This document shows, in pieces, positions 1 through 11,134 of a stretch of 64,000 nucleotides of DNA; position 1 is the first letter of the stretch, and each line of letters begins with the position of its first letter. The notes below the pieces were generated by a model that searched no databases, was not told the origin of the DNA, and saw only the letters and a program-made list of their open reading frames with translations. A program made the translations under genes and the position numbers. The stretch covers positions 89,101,001 to 89,165,000 of the forward strand of contig NC_134106.1 in NCBI RefSeq assembly GCF_040939455.1, in the 5' to 3' direction. This stretch comes from Microcebus murinus (lineage: Eukaryota > Chordata > Mammalia > Primates > Cheirogaleidae).

Positions 1-505
1 AATTCCCTTTTGCTGCCCCTTTGTGATAAATTTCTCCTTCATTCCACAATCCCTGACAACCACTGATGTGTTTTCTGTAATTTTGTCTTTTCTAGAATAC
101 CATATAAATGGCAATATATGCAATCTTTTAAGTCTGGCTTCTCTTATGTAGGAAGAACCATTTGAGACTCATCCAGGTTGTCATGCGTGTCAGTAGCTTG
201 TTCTTTTTTATTGCTGAATACTATTTCATGGTAAAGATGGTTTGCAATCTGTTTTTGAATCCACCAGTTGCAAAGCATTTGACTTACTTCTAGTTCAGAA
301 TAATCATGCATAAAGTCACGATATACATTCAACTTACAGGTTTTTGTGTGAAAATATCTTTTCATTCCCCTTTGATAATTTCTTAGGAATGAGATTGTTG
401 GGTCATGATATGTAACATTAACTTTTTAAGAAACTACCAAATTGCTTTTTGGAGTGTCTACCATTTTTTTATGTTCACAAGAAATGTATTAGAGTTCCAG
501 TTGTT
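1..505 (-). mobile_element. L1M-type LINE-1 3' end, antisense
   Basis: Read on the plus strand, this matches the antisense of an old L1M 3' region: 'tttctagaataccatataaa', then 'tttttattgctgaatac', then 'gagattgttgggtcatgata' and 'gagttccagttgttc'. It is diverged and truncated by the window edge. The MaLR LTR that follows interrupts it, and the same element probably continues at 1045. Confidence 0.7.
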
Positions 506-893
506 CTATATCCTTGCTGAGACTGCATAATTTATAAATAATAGAAATTTATTTCTCAAAGTTCTGGAGACTAGGAAGTGCAAGGTCAATGTGCTAGAAA
601 GTTTAGTGTCTACTGAGGGCCTGGTCTATGCTTTCAAGATGGCATTTTGAATGCTGTGTTCTCTCATGGCAGAAGGGTGGAAGAAGAAAAAAGGGCCTGG
701 CTATTTCCATCAGCCCTTTTGTAATGTCCCCCCTTTTGTAAAGTCCCATGAAGATTTCATCCACATGGCCTACTTATTCCTTCAAAGGCCTTCTTAATTC
801 TGTCATACTTCTTAATACTGTTGCATCAAGGTTTAAGTTTCAATATGAATTTTGGAATGGGCATAGACATTTAAGCCATTACAATATAATATG
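506..893 (-). mobile_element. MaLR-type LTR (MLT1/MST group), antisense
   Basis: The antisense LTR opens with 'gcataatttataaataatag' and 'tctcaaagttctggagac'. It continues with 'ctctcatggcagaagggtgg' and ends near 'ttaagccattaca'. These are the usual blocks of a MaLR solo LTR in reverse orientation. No internal retroviral sequence lies next to it. Confidence 0.7.
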
Positions 894-1007
894 TAAAATA
901 AATACATATATAAAAATTTAGACATAATATTGAAATCTTTTTATTATATATCATATTATATATAATATATAATGTTGAATATATTTTATGTGCTTATTTG
1001 ACACCTG

Positions 1008-1010
<3 letters not shown>

Positions 1011-1042
<32 letters not shown>
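1011..1042. repeat. (TA)16 microsatellite
   Basis: Sixteen uninterrupted TA units, next to about 110 bp of generally AT-rich sequence (900-1010). A perfect run of this length is expected to vary in length between individuals. Confidence 0.95.
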
Positions 1043-1044
<2 letters not shown>

Positions 1045-1046
<2 letters not shown>

Positions 1047-1470
1047 GGTGAAATATTTTTCAAATCTTTTATCCATGTTTTAATTGGGTTGTTTCTAATT
1101 AAGTTTGAAAGTTATGTATGTGCTCTGTATGTGCTCTTTGTAAGCTATATGTTTTTGAAATATTTTTTCTCAGTCTGTGTCTGGACTATTTATTATCTTA
1201 ACATGGTCTTTCACAGAATAATAGTTTTAAGTTTGATTAATTTTATTTTTCTTTTCTAGATCATGCTTTTTATGACATATCTAAGGTATCTTCACTTTGC
1301 TTAAGATCACAAAATTTTATAGTTTTATGTTATACAGTCAAATTCATGATCAAATTTTGATTACTTTTTTGTAAACAATACATGATATAGGCCAAGATAC
1401 TTTTTGGCAGGTTTTTTTGGCACATGGTTTTTAAATATTACTACTACTTATTTTCAGAACTATTTGATTA
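1045..1470 (-). mobile_element. L1M ORF2/3' region fragment, antisense
   Basis: The text resembles the antisense of the L1 ORF2 end: 'atccatgttttaattgggtt', 'cagtctgtgtctggactatt', and a 'catatctaaggtatcttc' block. It appears to continue the element begun at 1 and is stopped by a young L1 insertion at 1471. Confidence 0.6.
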
Positions 1471-1830
1471 TCAATATGGTGCTCAAAGGGTGGTGGTGTT
1501 CACTAGGGATTCGGGGTGTGGGGGGATAGACCCAATCTGAGGGATGTGGTGAATAGTATGAGGGGAAGGGCATACCTCTAATCCTTGCTAGGGAGAGGCA
1601 AAGATATAAAATGTAACCAAAATGTTAAAAAAAAAAATTATCAGGTGTTGGGCAGGTGGGGAGAAGGGGATGGGTATATATATACATTATAAATGCAATG
1701 TACATTGTTGAGGGGATGGACAGGCTTGAAGCTCTGACTCGAAGGGGGAGGGAAGGAAATAGCAATGTATGTAACCTTAACATTTGTACCCCTATATTAT
1801 ACTGAAATTAACAAAAAAGGGGAAAAGAGC
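1471..1830 (+). mobile_element. Strepsirrhine L1 3' end, 5'-truncated
   Basis: Plus-strand 3' UTR of a strepsirrhine L1. It contains 'ggatggacaggcttgaagct', 'ctgactcgaaggggg' and the terminal phrase 'aacatttgtacccctatatt', followed by an A-rich tail. Near-duplicate flanks, 'actatttgatta' at 1459-1470 and 'actatttatta' from 1831, may be the target-site duplication. Confidence 0.75.
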
Positions 1831-3095
1831 ACTATTTATTAAAAAAGGCAACATTTCTCCTCTTCATCATTGATAAAAATCAGTTGAAAATATATGTGGG
1901 GTCTTTTCTTATAGTTATTATTTTACTTCATTGGACTATGTATCTGTCTTTTTATTAATATCAGATTGTCTTGATTAATGTACAAATATGGTAAGTCTTA
2001 AAAATCAGGCAGTCCTCTAACTTTATTCTTATTTTTCAAAATCATTTTTCATATTACAAGCCTTTGACTTTCCATATAAACTTTATAATCAGCTTGTTGA
2101 TAATTACAAAAAATCCTGATGAGATTTTGTTTGGGCTTTCATTAAATCTATGAATCAAATTGAGGAGAAGTGACATCTAACTATAACTGTGTTTTCCAAT
2201 CCAAGAACTCGATCTATTTCTCTATGTAAGTCTACATTGAGTCCTTATGTCAGTGTATTGTCACTTTCAATGTATATATTCTGTACATATATTTTACATT
2301 TGTACCTATGCATTGCGTGGTTTTGGTAGCTATTTTTTTTTTTAAATCAATTTCCCGATATTCATTGATAGTGAATAAACATATAATTGTTTTTATATTG
2401 ATCCTGTACATTAAAATGTATTAAATATATTTAATATTTATTAATCAAACAAACTTTTTTATTGATTGCTTGAGTTTTTTATACAGGAAATAATGTCATC
2501 TGAGAATAGAGACAATTTTTTAATTTTCTTTTCCAACTCATACTGGATTGATTGATTGATTGATTGACTGTCTGTTTGCACTGTCTACAACCTCCAATAT
2601 GATATTGAATTACAGAGGCAAGAACAAACATCTTTTCTTGCTTGATCTTAGTCTTATGCAGTGTTTCACCATTAAATATCAAGTTATTGATGTTCCCTTC
2701 TATTTTTTTGTTGCTAATGGTTTTTATAATGAATGGATCATGAATTTTTTTTAAATGCGTTCTCTGCATCCATTGAGATATCTTTTTTTTAGTCTGCTAA
2801 TATAGTGAATTGCATTAATTGATTTTTTTTTAATGGTGAATCAGCTCTGCATTCTCAGGATAAATATTATTTGATTATGATGCATTTTGTTATATTTCTG
2901 TAATTGATTTGCTAATATTGTATTCTACATTCATAAAGTAGATCTATATTCATACATTTATATCTACATTTGTATGGTATGTTGATTCTTTAGTGTTTGA
3001 GTCTGGTTTGGATCATTCTGGGTTTATGAGTTCAGAATATGTATATACATTCTGTTTTCTGGAAAAATTTGTATAGTATTGATATTATTTTTTAC
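1831..3095 (-). mobile_element. L1M ORF2 fragment, antisense
   Basis: Antisense of L1 reverse-transcriptase sequence, heavily mutated. Landmarks are 'gtcttgattaatgtac', 'ccagcttgt'-like text near 2090, 'gggctttcattaaatctatg', 'ttcttgcttgatcttagtct' and 'gcattctcaggataaat'. There is no open frame of useful length. It continues after the insert at about 3100-3240. Confidence 0.75.
2546..2565. repeat. (GATT)5 short tandem repeat
   Basis: Five perfect GATT units within the antisense L1M ORF2 sequence. Confidence 0.9.
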
Positions 3096-3099
3096 TTTT

Positions 3100-3240
3100 T
3101 TAAAGTAACTTTTTGATTTATTTCAAAATATTAAGGGGATATAAATGTTTTAAGTTACATGGATCACTTTTTTAATGCTTGAGTCCTGTCTATAGGTGTT
3201 CCCAACACCAAAATGGTGTTCATAGTACTCATTATGTGAG
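3100..3240 (-). mobile_element. Strepsirrhine L1 3' end fragment, antisense
   Basis: The phrases 'atattaaggggatataaatg', 'ttacatggatcactttttta' and 'catagtactcattatgtgag' are also found, diverged, at 52825-52940. They fit the antisense 3' UTR of a strepsirrhine L1 subfamily. It sits inside the older L1M. Confidence 0.55.
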
Positions 3241-3778
3241 TTTTGAAGTCTAGTAATGTGATGTTTTCAGATTTAATTTTTGCTTATGATTTCTTAGGGT
3301 ATTTGGGCTTTTTTCTGGTTCCAAACAAAAGCTAGAATTATTTTTTTCTAGATCTGTGAAGTATGACTTTAGTAATTTGATGGAGATTGCATTGGATTCA
3401 TAAATCACTTTGAATAGTATGAACATTTTAACCATGTTGATTCTGGCTATCCATGAGCATGATATATTTCTCCATTTGTTTGTATCCTCTGCAATTTCTT
3501 TCCTTAGAATTTCAAAGTTATTCTTTTTTTTTTTTTCATGCTCTCACAACTTTATTAGGTGGAGTTTGGGCAAGAGAAAACCCTGAAACTGTTGCCCACC
3601 TGGTGCAGGACAACTGGAATACAGGAGATTTTGCTTGGAGATTTTTTTAAAGGGAGGGAGCTAACTGGCTGATCATCTCTGAGCCCCAGTTCAAAGTTCT
3701 TCTTGTAGAGACCTCCTTGGTTAAGTATATTCCTAGGTATTTTATATTCTTTGTAGCTATTGTGAATGGTATGGAGTC
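3241..3778 (-). mobile_element. L1M ORF2 fragment, antisense, interrupted
   Basis: The antisense L1 text 'gtagctattgtgaatgg' and 'ttggttaagtatattcctag' is typical of ORF2. The element is split by the polyadenylated retrosequence at 3526-3689, whose flanks repeat 15 bp of this L1. Confidence 0.7.
3526..3689 (-). pseudogene. Short processed retrosequence (mRNA 3' end), source gene unknown
   Basis: On the minus strand this insert reads like an mRNA 3' UTR ending in a poly(A) tail. An AATAAA signal lies at 3551-3556, followed 14 bp later by a run of A (seen as T on the plus strand, up to 3536). It is bounded by 'ttcaaagttattctt' (3511-3525) and 'ttcaaagttcttctt' (3690-3704), which match at 14 of 15 positions and look like a target-site duplication. 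The insert is only about 165 bp, so it is 5'-truncated and holds no recognisable coding part. It interrupts the old L1M, so it is younger than that copy. I could not identify the parent gene. Confidence 0.6.
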
Positions 3779-4062
3779 TTTAGGAGGTGATTAGATTATG
3801 AGGGTGGTGACTTCATGAATGAGTTTGGTGATCTTATATAAGAGGCATCAAAGAACTCCTTTGTCCTTTCTACCATATGAAGTTAGAGCAAGAAGACTGC
3901 CCTCTCAGAACCAGTAAAACCTTCACCAGACACCAAATCTGCTAGCACCTTAATCTTCAACTTCTCAATTTCCAGAACCAAAAGAAATAAATTGTTGTTG
4001 TTTATTAACAAACCAACCAGTCTATGATAGTTGGTTAAGGAGCCTGAATGGACTAAGACACT
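3779..4062 (+). mobile_element. MaLR LTR (MST/MLT-like), 5'-truncated
   Basis: Sense-strand LTR blocks: 'aggaggtgattagattatga', 'caccagacaccaaatctgct', 'caccttaatcttcaacttct', 'ccagaaccaaaagaaata' and the end 'gaatggactaagaca'. It lies within the antisense L1M. Confidence 0.75.
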
Positions 4063-5470
4063 GCTTTTTAAAAAATTTTTCTTATCTGTATCTTTATACT
4101 TAAAGTTGATTATTTGCAGACAGTCTATAGTTGGGTCTTGATTTTTTTATCCAGCTTGACAATCTATGGTTTTTGATCACTGCATTTAGAACAATTACAT
4201 TTATTTTTATATCAATATGTGTGGATTTAGGTCTGCCACATTGCATTAGTTTGCCCTTTCTGAGTATTGTTTTTTCTCCCTTCTTTGCCTTCCTTTTGAT
4301 GATTTAAAGTTTTATTAATTGAATTTTTACTATATCTTCTTCTATATATTTATTTTGTGTTAGTTTCCCTAAGAATAAAACTCTCACTGTTTACATAAAG
4401 TTATTATTTTATTATTTCAAGAAAGCATGTAAGTCTTACAAATATATCAGTATTTTCATTTTTCCTCCCTGACAGTTATGTTACAATGCCATATGTGTTC
4501 CATCTACATTCAATATTTCACCAAACATGTTATCATTTTTGCTTTCAATAATTATGCATAGTTTAAAGAAATTAAGAGGGGGAAAATAGACTTACATGTT
4601 TACAATTTCTGTTGTTTTGCCTTTACTTTGGAAGCTCCAAGTTTCCTTCTGGTATTATTTCTCTTAAATCTAAAGACATTATTTTGCCTCTTTTTTAAGT
4701 CATGTATTCTAGAAAACAATTTTCTGGGTTGTCTTTCACTTATGAATGTCTTTATTTTGTGGTTATATCTGCAGGAAATATCCACTGGATATGAAATTCT
4801 GGCTGGACAATTTTCTTTCAGCATATTAAAATGTTACACTGTCTTTTGTCTTCCATAGATTCTGTCAAGAAACTTGTGAAATTTGAACCATTGTTCCACT
4901 ATAAGTTTTGTGTCATACGTACCTCGTTGCTTTAAAGAGGGTTTTTTCCCTTTAATTTTATAATAGTTAATTATGATGTGTCTAGACATAGTTTCCTCTA
5001 AGTTTCTCATGTTTAGGATTTACTGAGCTCCTTGAATTTTTAAAATTATATGTTTCATAAAATTTGGACAGTTTTTTTTTTTATTATTCTTGAATCATTC
5101 TTTACTAAAAACTTTATTTATGTACCCATCTCTCTCTTTCTGGGATTCCAATGATTTGGACATCTAATACTCTGACTTGGGTCTGTCCTTGGGGAAAAGC
5201 CTCAAAAGTGAAATAGGAAATAAAATGTAAGTTCATCCTCTATTGCTTGTTTCTCCATATTTTGACTTCCCTCCCTTCTCTTTCAGCTTTGTTTACTTTT
5301 CAGATTTTTCATGTAGTTGGGTTTTTTATATTTTATTTTGAGTTTTAGTTGTAATAATTAGGAGAGATTATCTGTGGTTGGTTTTCCCCTTCTCCTGAGA
5401 TAGAAAGTCGTTATTATTCACATGTTGTCAAAGAGTCCTTTGAAAATATATTTTAGATTTTGTAATTCTC
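4063..5470 (-). mobile_element. L1M 5' region (5' UTR/ORF1 part), antisense
   Basis: Antisense text typical of L1M upstream regions: 'tatccactggatatgaaatt', 'atgatgtgtctagacatagt', 'ggatttactgagctccttga' and 'ctgggattccaatgatttgg'. With the fragments to its left it suggests one old minus-strand L1M across most of 1-5470. No long frame survives. Confidence 0.6.
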
Positions 5471-5529
5471 TGGCTTAAAATTCATGAACTGTTTTTTTTT
5501 AAATTTGTAAAATAATATATGGCTATATA

Positions 5530-6020
5530 TTAACAATAGGTCATTCTAAATTCTGACCATTTGCCTATTCCACTCTTTTCCTCAATTACTGCACTACAGT
5601 CACACTCACTACTTTTTAAGAAAATGAACTCTAGCATGGCACTACTTTCCTTGTATTAAGAACTTTTCACTTATTTTACTTTTTTGTGTTAAATATATAT
5701 ATATATTAATTTTTCTCTACTTTTCATCTTTTGGATCTCAATACAAGTGTCTTTCTCAGACAGGATCTTTGACCACTTCATATGAAGTACTTTTTTATCT
5801 CTATGTTTTCTCCAAATTATTCTTTATGCCATCATTCTTAGGACTCAAAACACACTGAATTCTTCTTTTGAGTGTATTTATTAGTTATATTGCTCCCCTT
5901 CTATAATGTAAGCTACCTTGGTAATTTTCTGTCTTGTTCAACTATCTGGGAATTAACTGTATCTTCCACACCAAAATAGGGCCTGATCCAGTACAGGTGC
6001 TCACTAAGCAAATACAAGAG
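5530..6020 (+). mobile_element. L2 LINE 3' region
   Basis: Diverged L2 end: 'actgcactacagtcacactc', then 'ttctataatgtaagctacct' and 'tttctgtcttgttcaac'. It closes with 'tacaggtgctcactaagcaa', the classic L2 tail order. Confidence 0.6.
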
Positions 6021-6355
6021 AGAGAAAGAGAGAACCATTTGGCTTGTTTAAGTTATTGTGCTTCTTGTCTGTAGAGGAGGAGGCCCTAACTTTCATGTCA
6101 AATATGCAAGATTTGTTCTATGAATCCACGGTGTTAATGGTAGTTATCTCTGGAGATACAAGTAGGCCAAAGTTCAAGGCATTGTGATTTTAAAGGAATG
6201 CAATAGGGCCCAGGCACTGAGACTTCTCACACACAATGATCAGGTTGCTGGCCATCATTTGAGAGAATCATTCTAAACACCACTCAATAACCCAGTTCAC
6301 TCTTCTGTATCACATACAATTTTTTTTTTTTAATTTACCTCTAGACACGCACATG
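6021..6355. other. No recognisable feature
   Basis: Unique-looking sequence with a purine stretch near 6020 and a T-run near 6322. I see no gene and no repeat I can name. Confidence 0.5.
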
Positions 6356-6359
6356 CAGT

Positions 6360-6690
6360 GTGTGAAAGTTTTAGGCTCAATTGTGTCTCTTCCAAATCAT
6401 GTGTTGAGGCAACTTCAAGTACCTTAGAATGTGACTGCATTTGGACATGGGGCTTGACCTTTAAAGAGGTAATTAAGTTTAAATGAGGTTATTTAGGTAA
6501 ATTGTAATCCAATCTGACTGGTATAATTATAAGAAGTAGAAATTTGGACACACCAAGAGAGATGCCAGGGGTGTGTATGTACAGAGACACCTCCATTTAA
6601 AGAGGCAGCAAGAGGGTGGCCATCTGCAAGCCAAGGAGAGGCCTCAAAGGAAACCTACTCTGCCAACACCATGATCTTGTACTTTTAGAA
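6360..6690 (+). mobile_element. MLT1-type 5' LTR
   Basis: MLT1 blocks in sense order: 'ggctcaattgtgtctc', 'aatgtgactgcatttggaca', 'aaagaggtaattaagtt', 'gccatctgcaagccaaggag' and 'caacaccatgatcttgtact'. MaLR internal sequence follows directly, so this is the 5' LTR of a longer remnant. Confidence 0.8.
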
Positions 6691-7574
6691 TGCAGAACTA
6701 TGAAAAAAGAGATTTTCATTGTTTTTCTTAGCAGCCATACCAAATTAAAACAGATTTTAGTACTGAGAAATGGGGTGCTGGTGTAACAAATAAAACACAT
6801 AGAAATGACTTTGGAACTGGGTAATATATAAAGTCTGAAAGAATTTTGAGGTGCATGTTAGCAAAAGCCTACGTTGCTTTGAAGTTATTGTTGGTAGGAA
6901 TATGGACATTAAAAGTGATTCTGGTATGATCTCAGAAGGAAATGAGGAAAATATTATCGAAAATGGAAGGGAAGGTAATCCTTGTTATATATTGGCAAAA
7001 ACAAACAAACAACAAAAAAAAAACCCTGGCTTAACTGTGTTCTAGTGTTTTGTGGAAAGTAGAAATTATAAATGAAAAACTTTAATATTGAGCTGAGAAG
7101 ATTTATATGCAAAGTATCGAAGGCCCAGCCTGATTTCCCCTTGCTACTTATAGCAAAATGCAAGAGAAGAAAGATGAATTAAAACAAGTGTTAAGCAAAA
7201 AGGAAGCAGAACTTTGAGATTTGGAAAATTCTTCTATTGTGTAAAAGGTGAGAAATCATATTCTCGAGAGAACATCCAAAGTGCAGCTGGAAAATTGTTT
7301 GATAAGAAGATCATGGATCTAATCAGGAATCACATCAAAAGCCAGGAATAGAGATGGGGTTGCAGCAACAAACAAGCTGCCAGCTTGATGTGAAGGCAGC
7401 AGATATGGGACAAAGTAAAGGAAGACTGTCAGATTCGTGAGATTCCACAGGACAGGCTAATGGAGCTATTTAGCTTTAAACATGTGTTATCTTTTAAGAA
7501 AAGGAAAGATGACCTCAAAGGCAAGACCATTTCCTCTTGGGTTCAAGAGGTTGGGGCCACCTTCTCTGGGGGAC
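6691..7574 (+). mobile_element. ERVL-MaLR internal sequence
   Basis: Matches the internal region of MaLR elements: 'tttagtactgagaaatgggg', 'gactttggaactgggtaata', 'gaattttgaggtgcatgtta', 'aatatggacattaaaagtga', 'gttaagcaaaaaggaagcag' and 'gggacaaagtaaaggaagac'. MaLR internal parts have gag-like ancestry but no intact gene here, only short broken frames. Confidence 0.75.
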
Positions 7575-7682
7575 TAGCTTCCAGAATTGTGAAAAAATTA
7601 ATTTATATTTTTTAAGCTACCCTGTATGGCACTTTGCTCTTCCATAATACTGAGTACAAACTAGTTAGTATGAATTAATACA
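7575..7682 (+). mobile_element. 3' end of the MaLR LTR
   Basis: 'ttttttaagctaccctgtat' and 'gcactttgctcttcc' match the 3' end of MLT/MST LTRs. Only this terminal part of the 3' LTR is visible after the internal region. Confidence 0.6.
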
Positions 7683-8115
7683 ATAATGGATTGAATTGTG
7701 TCCTCAAAAAAGATATGCTTGAATCCTAATTCCTGGTACTTGTAAATGCGTCCTTATATGGAAATAGTATCTCTGTAAATACAACCAAAGTAAGGATGGA
7801 GATAAGTTCATACCATTTGGGCCTTCAGTCCAGTGAGAGTATCTTTGAAAGAGCCAGAAAAGGAGAAGACACAGGGACACAGGGGTGAAGGCAATGTGGA
7901 GACAGAGGCAGAATTTGGAGAGTGTACTGCCAGGGCCAAGGGATGCCAGAGCTGGAAGGGTCAAGGAGGATTCACCCCTACAGGCCTTATAGGGGGTGTG
8001 GCCTTGCTGACTCTTGATTTTGAACTTCTGACCTTTAGAACAAGAAGGAATAAGTATCTGTTGTTTTAAGCCACCCCGTTTGAGATAATTTAGGACAGCC
8101 CTAGAAAATTAAAAC
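7683..8115 (+). mobile_element. Second MLT1-type LTR
   Basis: A separate, nearly complete MLT1-like LTR: 'atggattgaattgtgtcctc', 'gtaaggatggagataagttc', 'agccagaaaaggagaagaca', 'gggatgccagagctgg', 'aacttctgacctttagaa' and 'ttgttttaagccacccc'. It abuts the MaLR remnant and differs in its central part, so it is probably an independent insertion. Confidence 0.75.
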
Positions 8116-8119
8116 ATAT

Positions 8120-8220
8120 TATCTGAAGTTATGCAACCATCTGTGCAAGTTCGAGTTTTGAATCCTAGTCTATTTGACTCTAAAGACCTTGTTCTCACCA
8201 CCCACCACATCATAGCTCAT
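8120..8220 (-). mobile_element. MIR fragment (tentative)
   Basis: 'tttgaatcctagtctatttg' followed by 'actctaaagaccttgttctc' resembles the reverse complement of the MIR body. Short and diverged. Confidence 0.4.
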
Positions 8221-8930
8221 CATCAGGATTAGCTTTTATAACACAGATTTAGGTGGTAGTTGTTCGGGAATGACAAACCTCGAACAACGTGAGATTTCAC
8301 CCTTTCACCGTGTTTGCATAGCCATTGATTTTTATGTGTCATGCACAGTGCTGAAGAGTGTGAGCACAACAAATGCAAAAAAAAAAAAAAAAAAGACTGG
8401 GTTTATTTTCATGGACTACCAATCTGGTGGTGAGAACAGATCATAAATAAATATTCTAATAAACATTTAATTATCAACAATGATATCTATTATAAAGTAA
8501 CAGAATGCAGTGGTAACACAGATAGAATACATAGGGCTATGGATGGCAAATTTAGACCTGAGCAGGATTTTTTTCTATGTTGTCGAGAACTTTAAATTCA
8601 AGTTTGAGTCCAAAATTAGCCTTTGAGCAGAAAGTAGCTTGACCTAATTGTCTAAAAAATAGTCTAAAAGATTGAGATTGGTTTGTATAGAGGGAGTGCA
8701 GGAGGCATAAGTTAGGAATCCTTTTAAAAATTTTTATTAAGAACTAGAAAAAGGCAAATCAAATAGTCCACCTTTAAAATGTGTAGACATTTCCAACTGG
8801 GAGTTTAAGCTGTACAGGAGCACAGCTTAATGATATTCAGGTGGACAGTGTTTCAGGGTGAAAATGTGATGTAAAGAAAATCAGGAACACACAGCATCAG
8901 AGGCTCTGAGATGCCCCTGGGATGCCTGCA
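8221..8930. other. No recognisable gene; poly(A) run
   Basis: Mostly unique sequence. It contains an uninterrupted A-run at about 8377-8394 with no clear retrosequence upstream of it. Confidence 0.5.
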
Positions 8931-9336
8931 GGGTAGGCAAGGTCTTGCTGCTTTCAGATCTATCTTCCTCACGGTTGCCAGAGTGATCTTCCTAAAGCAG
9001 AAATGTCACCAAGGCTTACCTCTGATTAAAACTTTTGGCTGTTCACCCACATAGTACAATTCCTTTGCCTGACACAGAAGGACACTTGTGAACTCACTTC
9101 TGTTTTTCTCTCTAGACACATCTCCTGCTTTGGTGACACAGCCATATCATCTCAGCAAGCCAGGGTTTTCATAATTACACACACCATTCTGGGTCAGGAC
9201 TCCTTGCTTTTTTGTATCTTCTTATGTATTTCTTGTAATGTCACCATCCCCAGTGTCTTGATCGTATTGTCTCGCTGTTTTATAATTACTTTTAAGAACA
9301 TGTTTTCCCTACTCAGATTATAAGATCCTTAAGATT
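8931..9336 (+). mobile_element. L2 LINE 3' region, interrupted by Alu
   Basis: L2 blocks: 'ccagagtgatcttcctaaag', 'ctctgattaaaacttttggc', 'ttcctttgcctgacac' and 'accatccccagtgtcttgat'. The Alu inserted at 9337 splits the end, and about 30 bp resume at 9741. Confidence 0.6.
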
Positions 9337-9509
9337 TTTTTTTTTTTTTTTTTTTTTTTGAGACAGTCTCACTCTGTTGCCCAGGCTAAGTGCCATGGTG
9401 TCAATCTAGCTCATAGCAACCTTAAACTCCTGGGCTCAAGCAATCCTCCTGCCTCAGCCTCCTGAGTAGCTGGGACTACAGGCATGTGCCACAATGCTTG
9501 GCTACTTTT

Positions 9510-9564
<55 letters not shown>

Positions 9565-9724
9565 TTTTTTTTTAGTTGTCCAGCTAATTTCTTTCTATTT
9601 TTTTTTAGTAGAGACAGGGTCTCATTCTCATTCAGGCTCGTCTCTATCTCCTGAGCTCAAGCAATCCACCAGTCTCCGCTTCTCAGAGTGCTAGGATTAC
9701 TGGTGTGAGCCACCACGCCCAGCC
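9337..9724 (-). mobile_element. Lemur-type Alu, antisense, with expanded linker
   Basis: Full dimeric Alu in reverse orientation. It starts with a T-run (poly(A) tail), then 'gagacagtctcactctgttg', 'gtagctgggactacaggcat', the linker 'ttagttgtccagctaatttc' and the 5' end 'gagccaccacgcccagcc'. It is flanked by a perfect 16-bp target-site duplication 'taagatccttaagatt' at 9321-9336 and 9725-9740. A CA/TA microsatellite has grown inside the element, so it is longer than a usual Alu of about 300 bp. Confidence 0.92.
9513..9564. repeat. (AC)17(AT)9 compound microsatellite inside Alu
   Basis: Seventeen AC units followed directly by about nine AT units, then a T-run. It lies in the A-rich middle region of the antisense Alu. 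Confidence 0.95.
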
Positions 9725-9770
9725 TAAGATCCTTAAGATTTGACTTTATATCCCACCATCTGCTTCTAAT

Positions 9771-10085
9771 AAAGGTTGGGGAAGTAGTAGTAAGTGGCTT
9801 CTGAGATCTGGTCTTAAGAATCCTGGAAGCTTGGATGCTGCAGGTAAGAGCCCCAGGTAACTGCCAGGCAGGCATGTGTGCGAGGCTGTCCTGGATCATC
9901 CACTTGGAGTCAAGCTTCCGGAAAAGGGTGGCCACAAGAGTGACCTCAGGAAAGTTTAGCTGAAGGATTTTCATTCTGAACGCAGCCTGACTTGCTGAGA
10001 CATAGTACTGTGATAAATAGAAAAATGGTGGTTGTTTTAAGCCACTAAATTTTGTGGTGGTTTATTATACAGCAATATATTAATG
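9771..10085 (+). mobile_element. MLT1-type LTR, 3' portion
   Basis: The end 'gttgttttaagccactaaat' followed by 'tttattatacagcaatatat' is the standard MLT1 3' terminus. Upstream text fits a diverged LTR body. Confidence 0.65.
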
Positions 10086-10920
10086 GCACATGGCTCCAGC
10101 CAATTTAAGAAAAGAGGGTTTATTAAAGAAACTAGGGAGTTCAAAGAACCTCTAGGAGGGACAAAGAAACAGTGTTAGATGCTACCCGGTCAAGAGAGTG
10201 AAGCCAAGAATTACACAGTTGGTAACAAGGTCACTGTGCTGGAATACTAGGGTGGCACAAACACCACCGTCATCACCATCTGCCACTTGCCACTGATCAC
10301 ATTCAGGGCAGGATATAACCAGCTCTCTTCACAGCTGCCCCTCTGACAGTCTGTTGAGAAGAACACTCTTCTTTTCATAAACAATGCTTCACATTACTCT
10401 CTTCCCCATCAGCCTATCTGCGTAAGTTCTGTTTGGCTAAAGCTACGTTGCATTCAGACACTCTCACAGCAGAGAAGTCTAAGAAACATAGTGGTCTTAT
10501 TGTTATAGTTTGTTTGGCAATAGTTTCTCCCTACTAATGTGAAAAGACATCAAAATATGGAGATGACTTTGAAAAGACTTGGTTGTCCAAGAAGGAAAAA
10601 TGAAAAGATGAAAATGTCTACCACACTCATCTTCACACTTAGTATGTGGACTTCAGACCAACTGGAATATGCTCTAAGACTTAAGAATTGTGGACACTCT
10701 GTGCTTTCAATGTAAATTTTCATTCCTGAATCTGCTGACCATGTTGGCCACTGTATTGCCTTCTTGGTCTTTGACAAACCCTGAGAGCTGGCTGTCCTCA
10801 CCATGGTTCAACCTGTTGTATCAGGATCAAGTGTACAGTTTATGCCACACCTAAGTGGCTGACAGTAAGGTGACCAAGTCTGTACTTTTATCTGAGATAT
10901 TGTCTGCAATGTGTTATTTT
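10086..10920. other. No recognisable feature
   Basis: Unique-looking sequence on both strands with only short frames. I see no repeat I can name. Confidence 0.5.
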
Positions 10921-11120
10921 ATTTTGAAAGGTAGCATTGCACAGTGGTGATGCTCAAAGTCTTTAGAACAAGTCTCCTGAGGTTTAATCCCAGCTTTTAT
11001 TCCTTCAAGGCTATGTAACCTTGGATAAGTTATTGAATTATTTTGCTCTAGTTTTTTTAGCCATAACTTTAGGTTAATATTAATAATTACCTCTTCTAAA
11101 ATTGTTGTAAAAATTAGAAA
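10921..11120 (+). mobile_element. MIR
   Basis: Sense MIR order: 'aggtagcattgcacagtggt', 'ctatgtaaccttggataagt', then a T-rich part and 'taataattacctcttc'. Confidence 0.7.
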
Positions 11121-11134
11121 CACATATGCCTATG

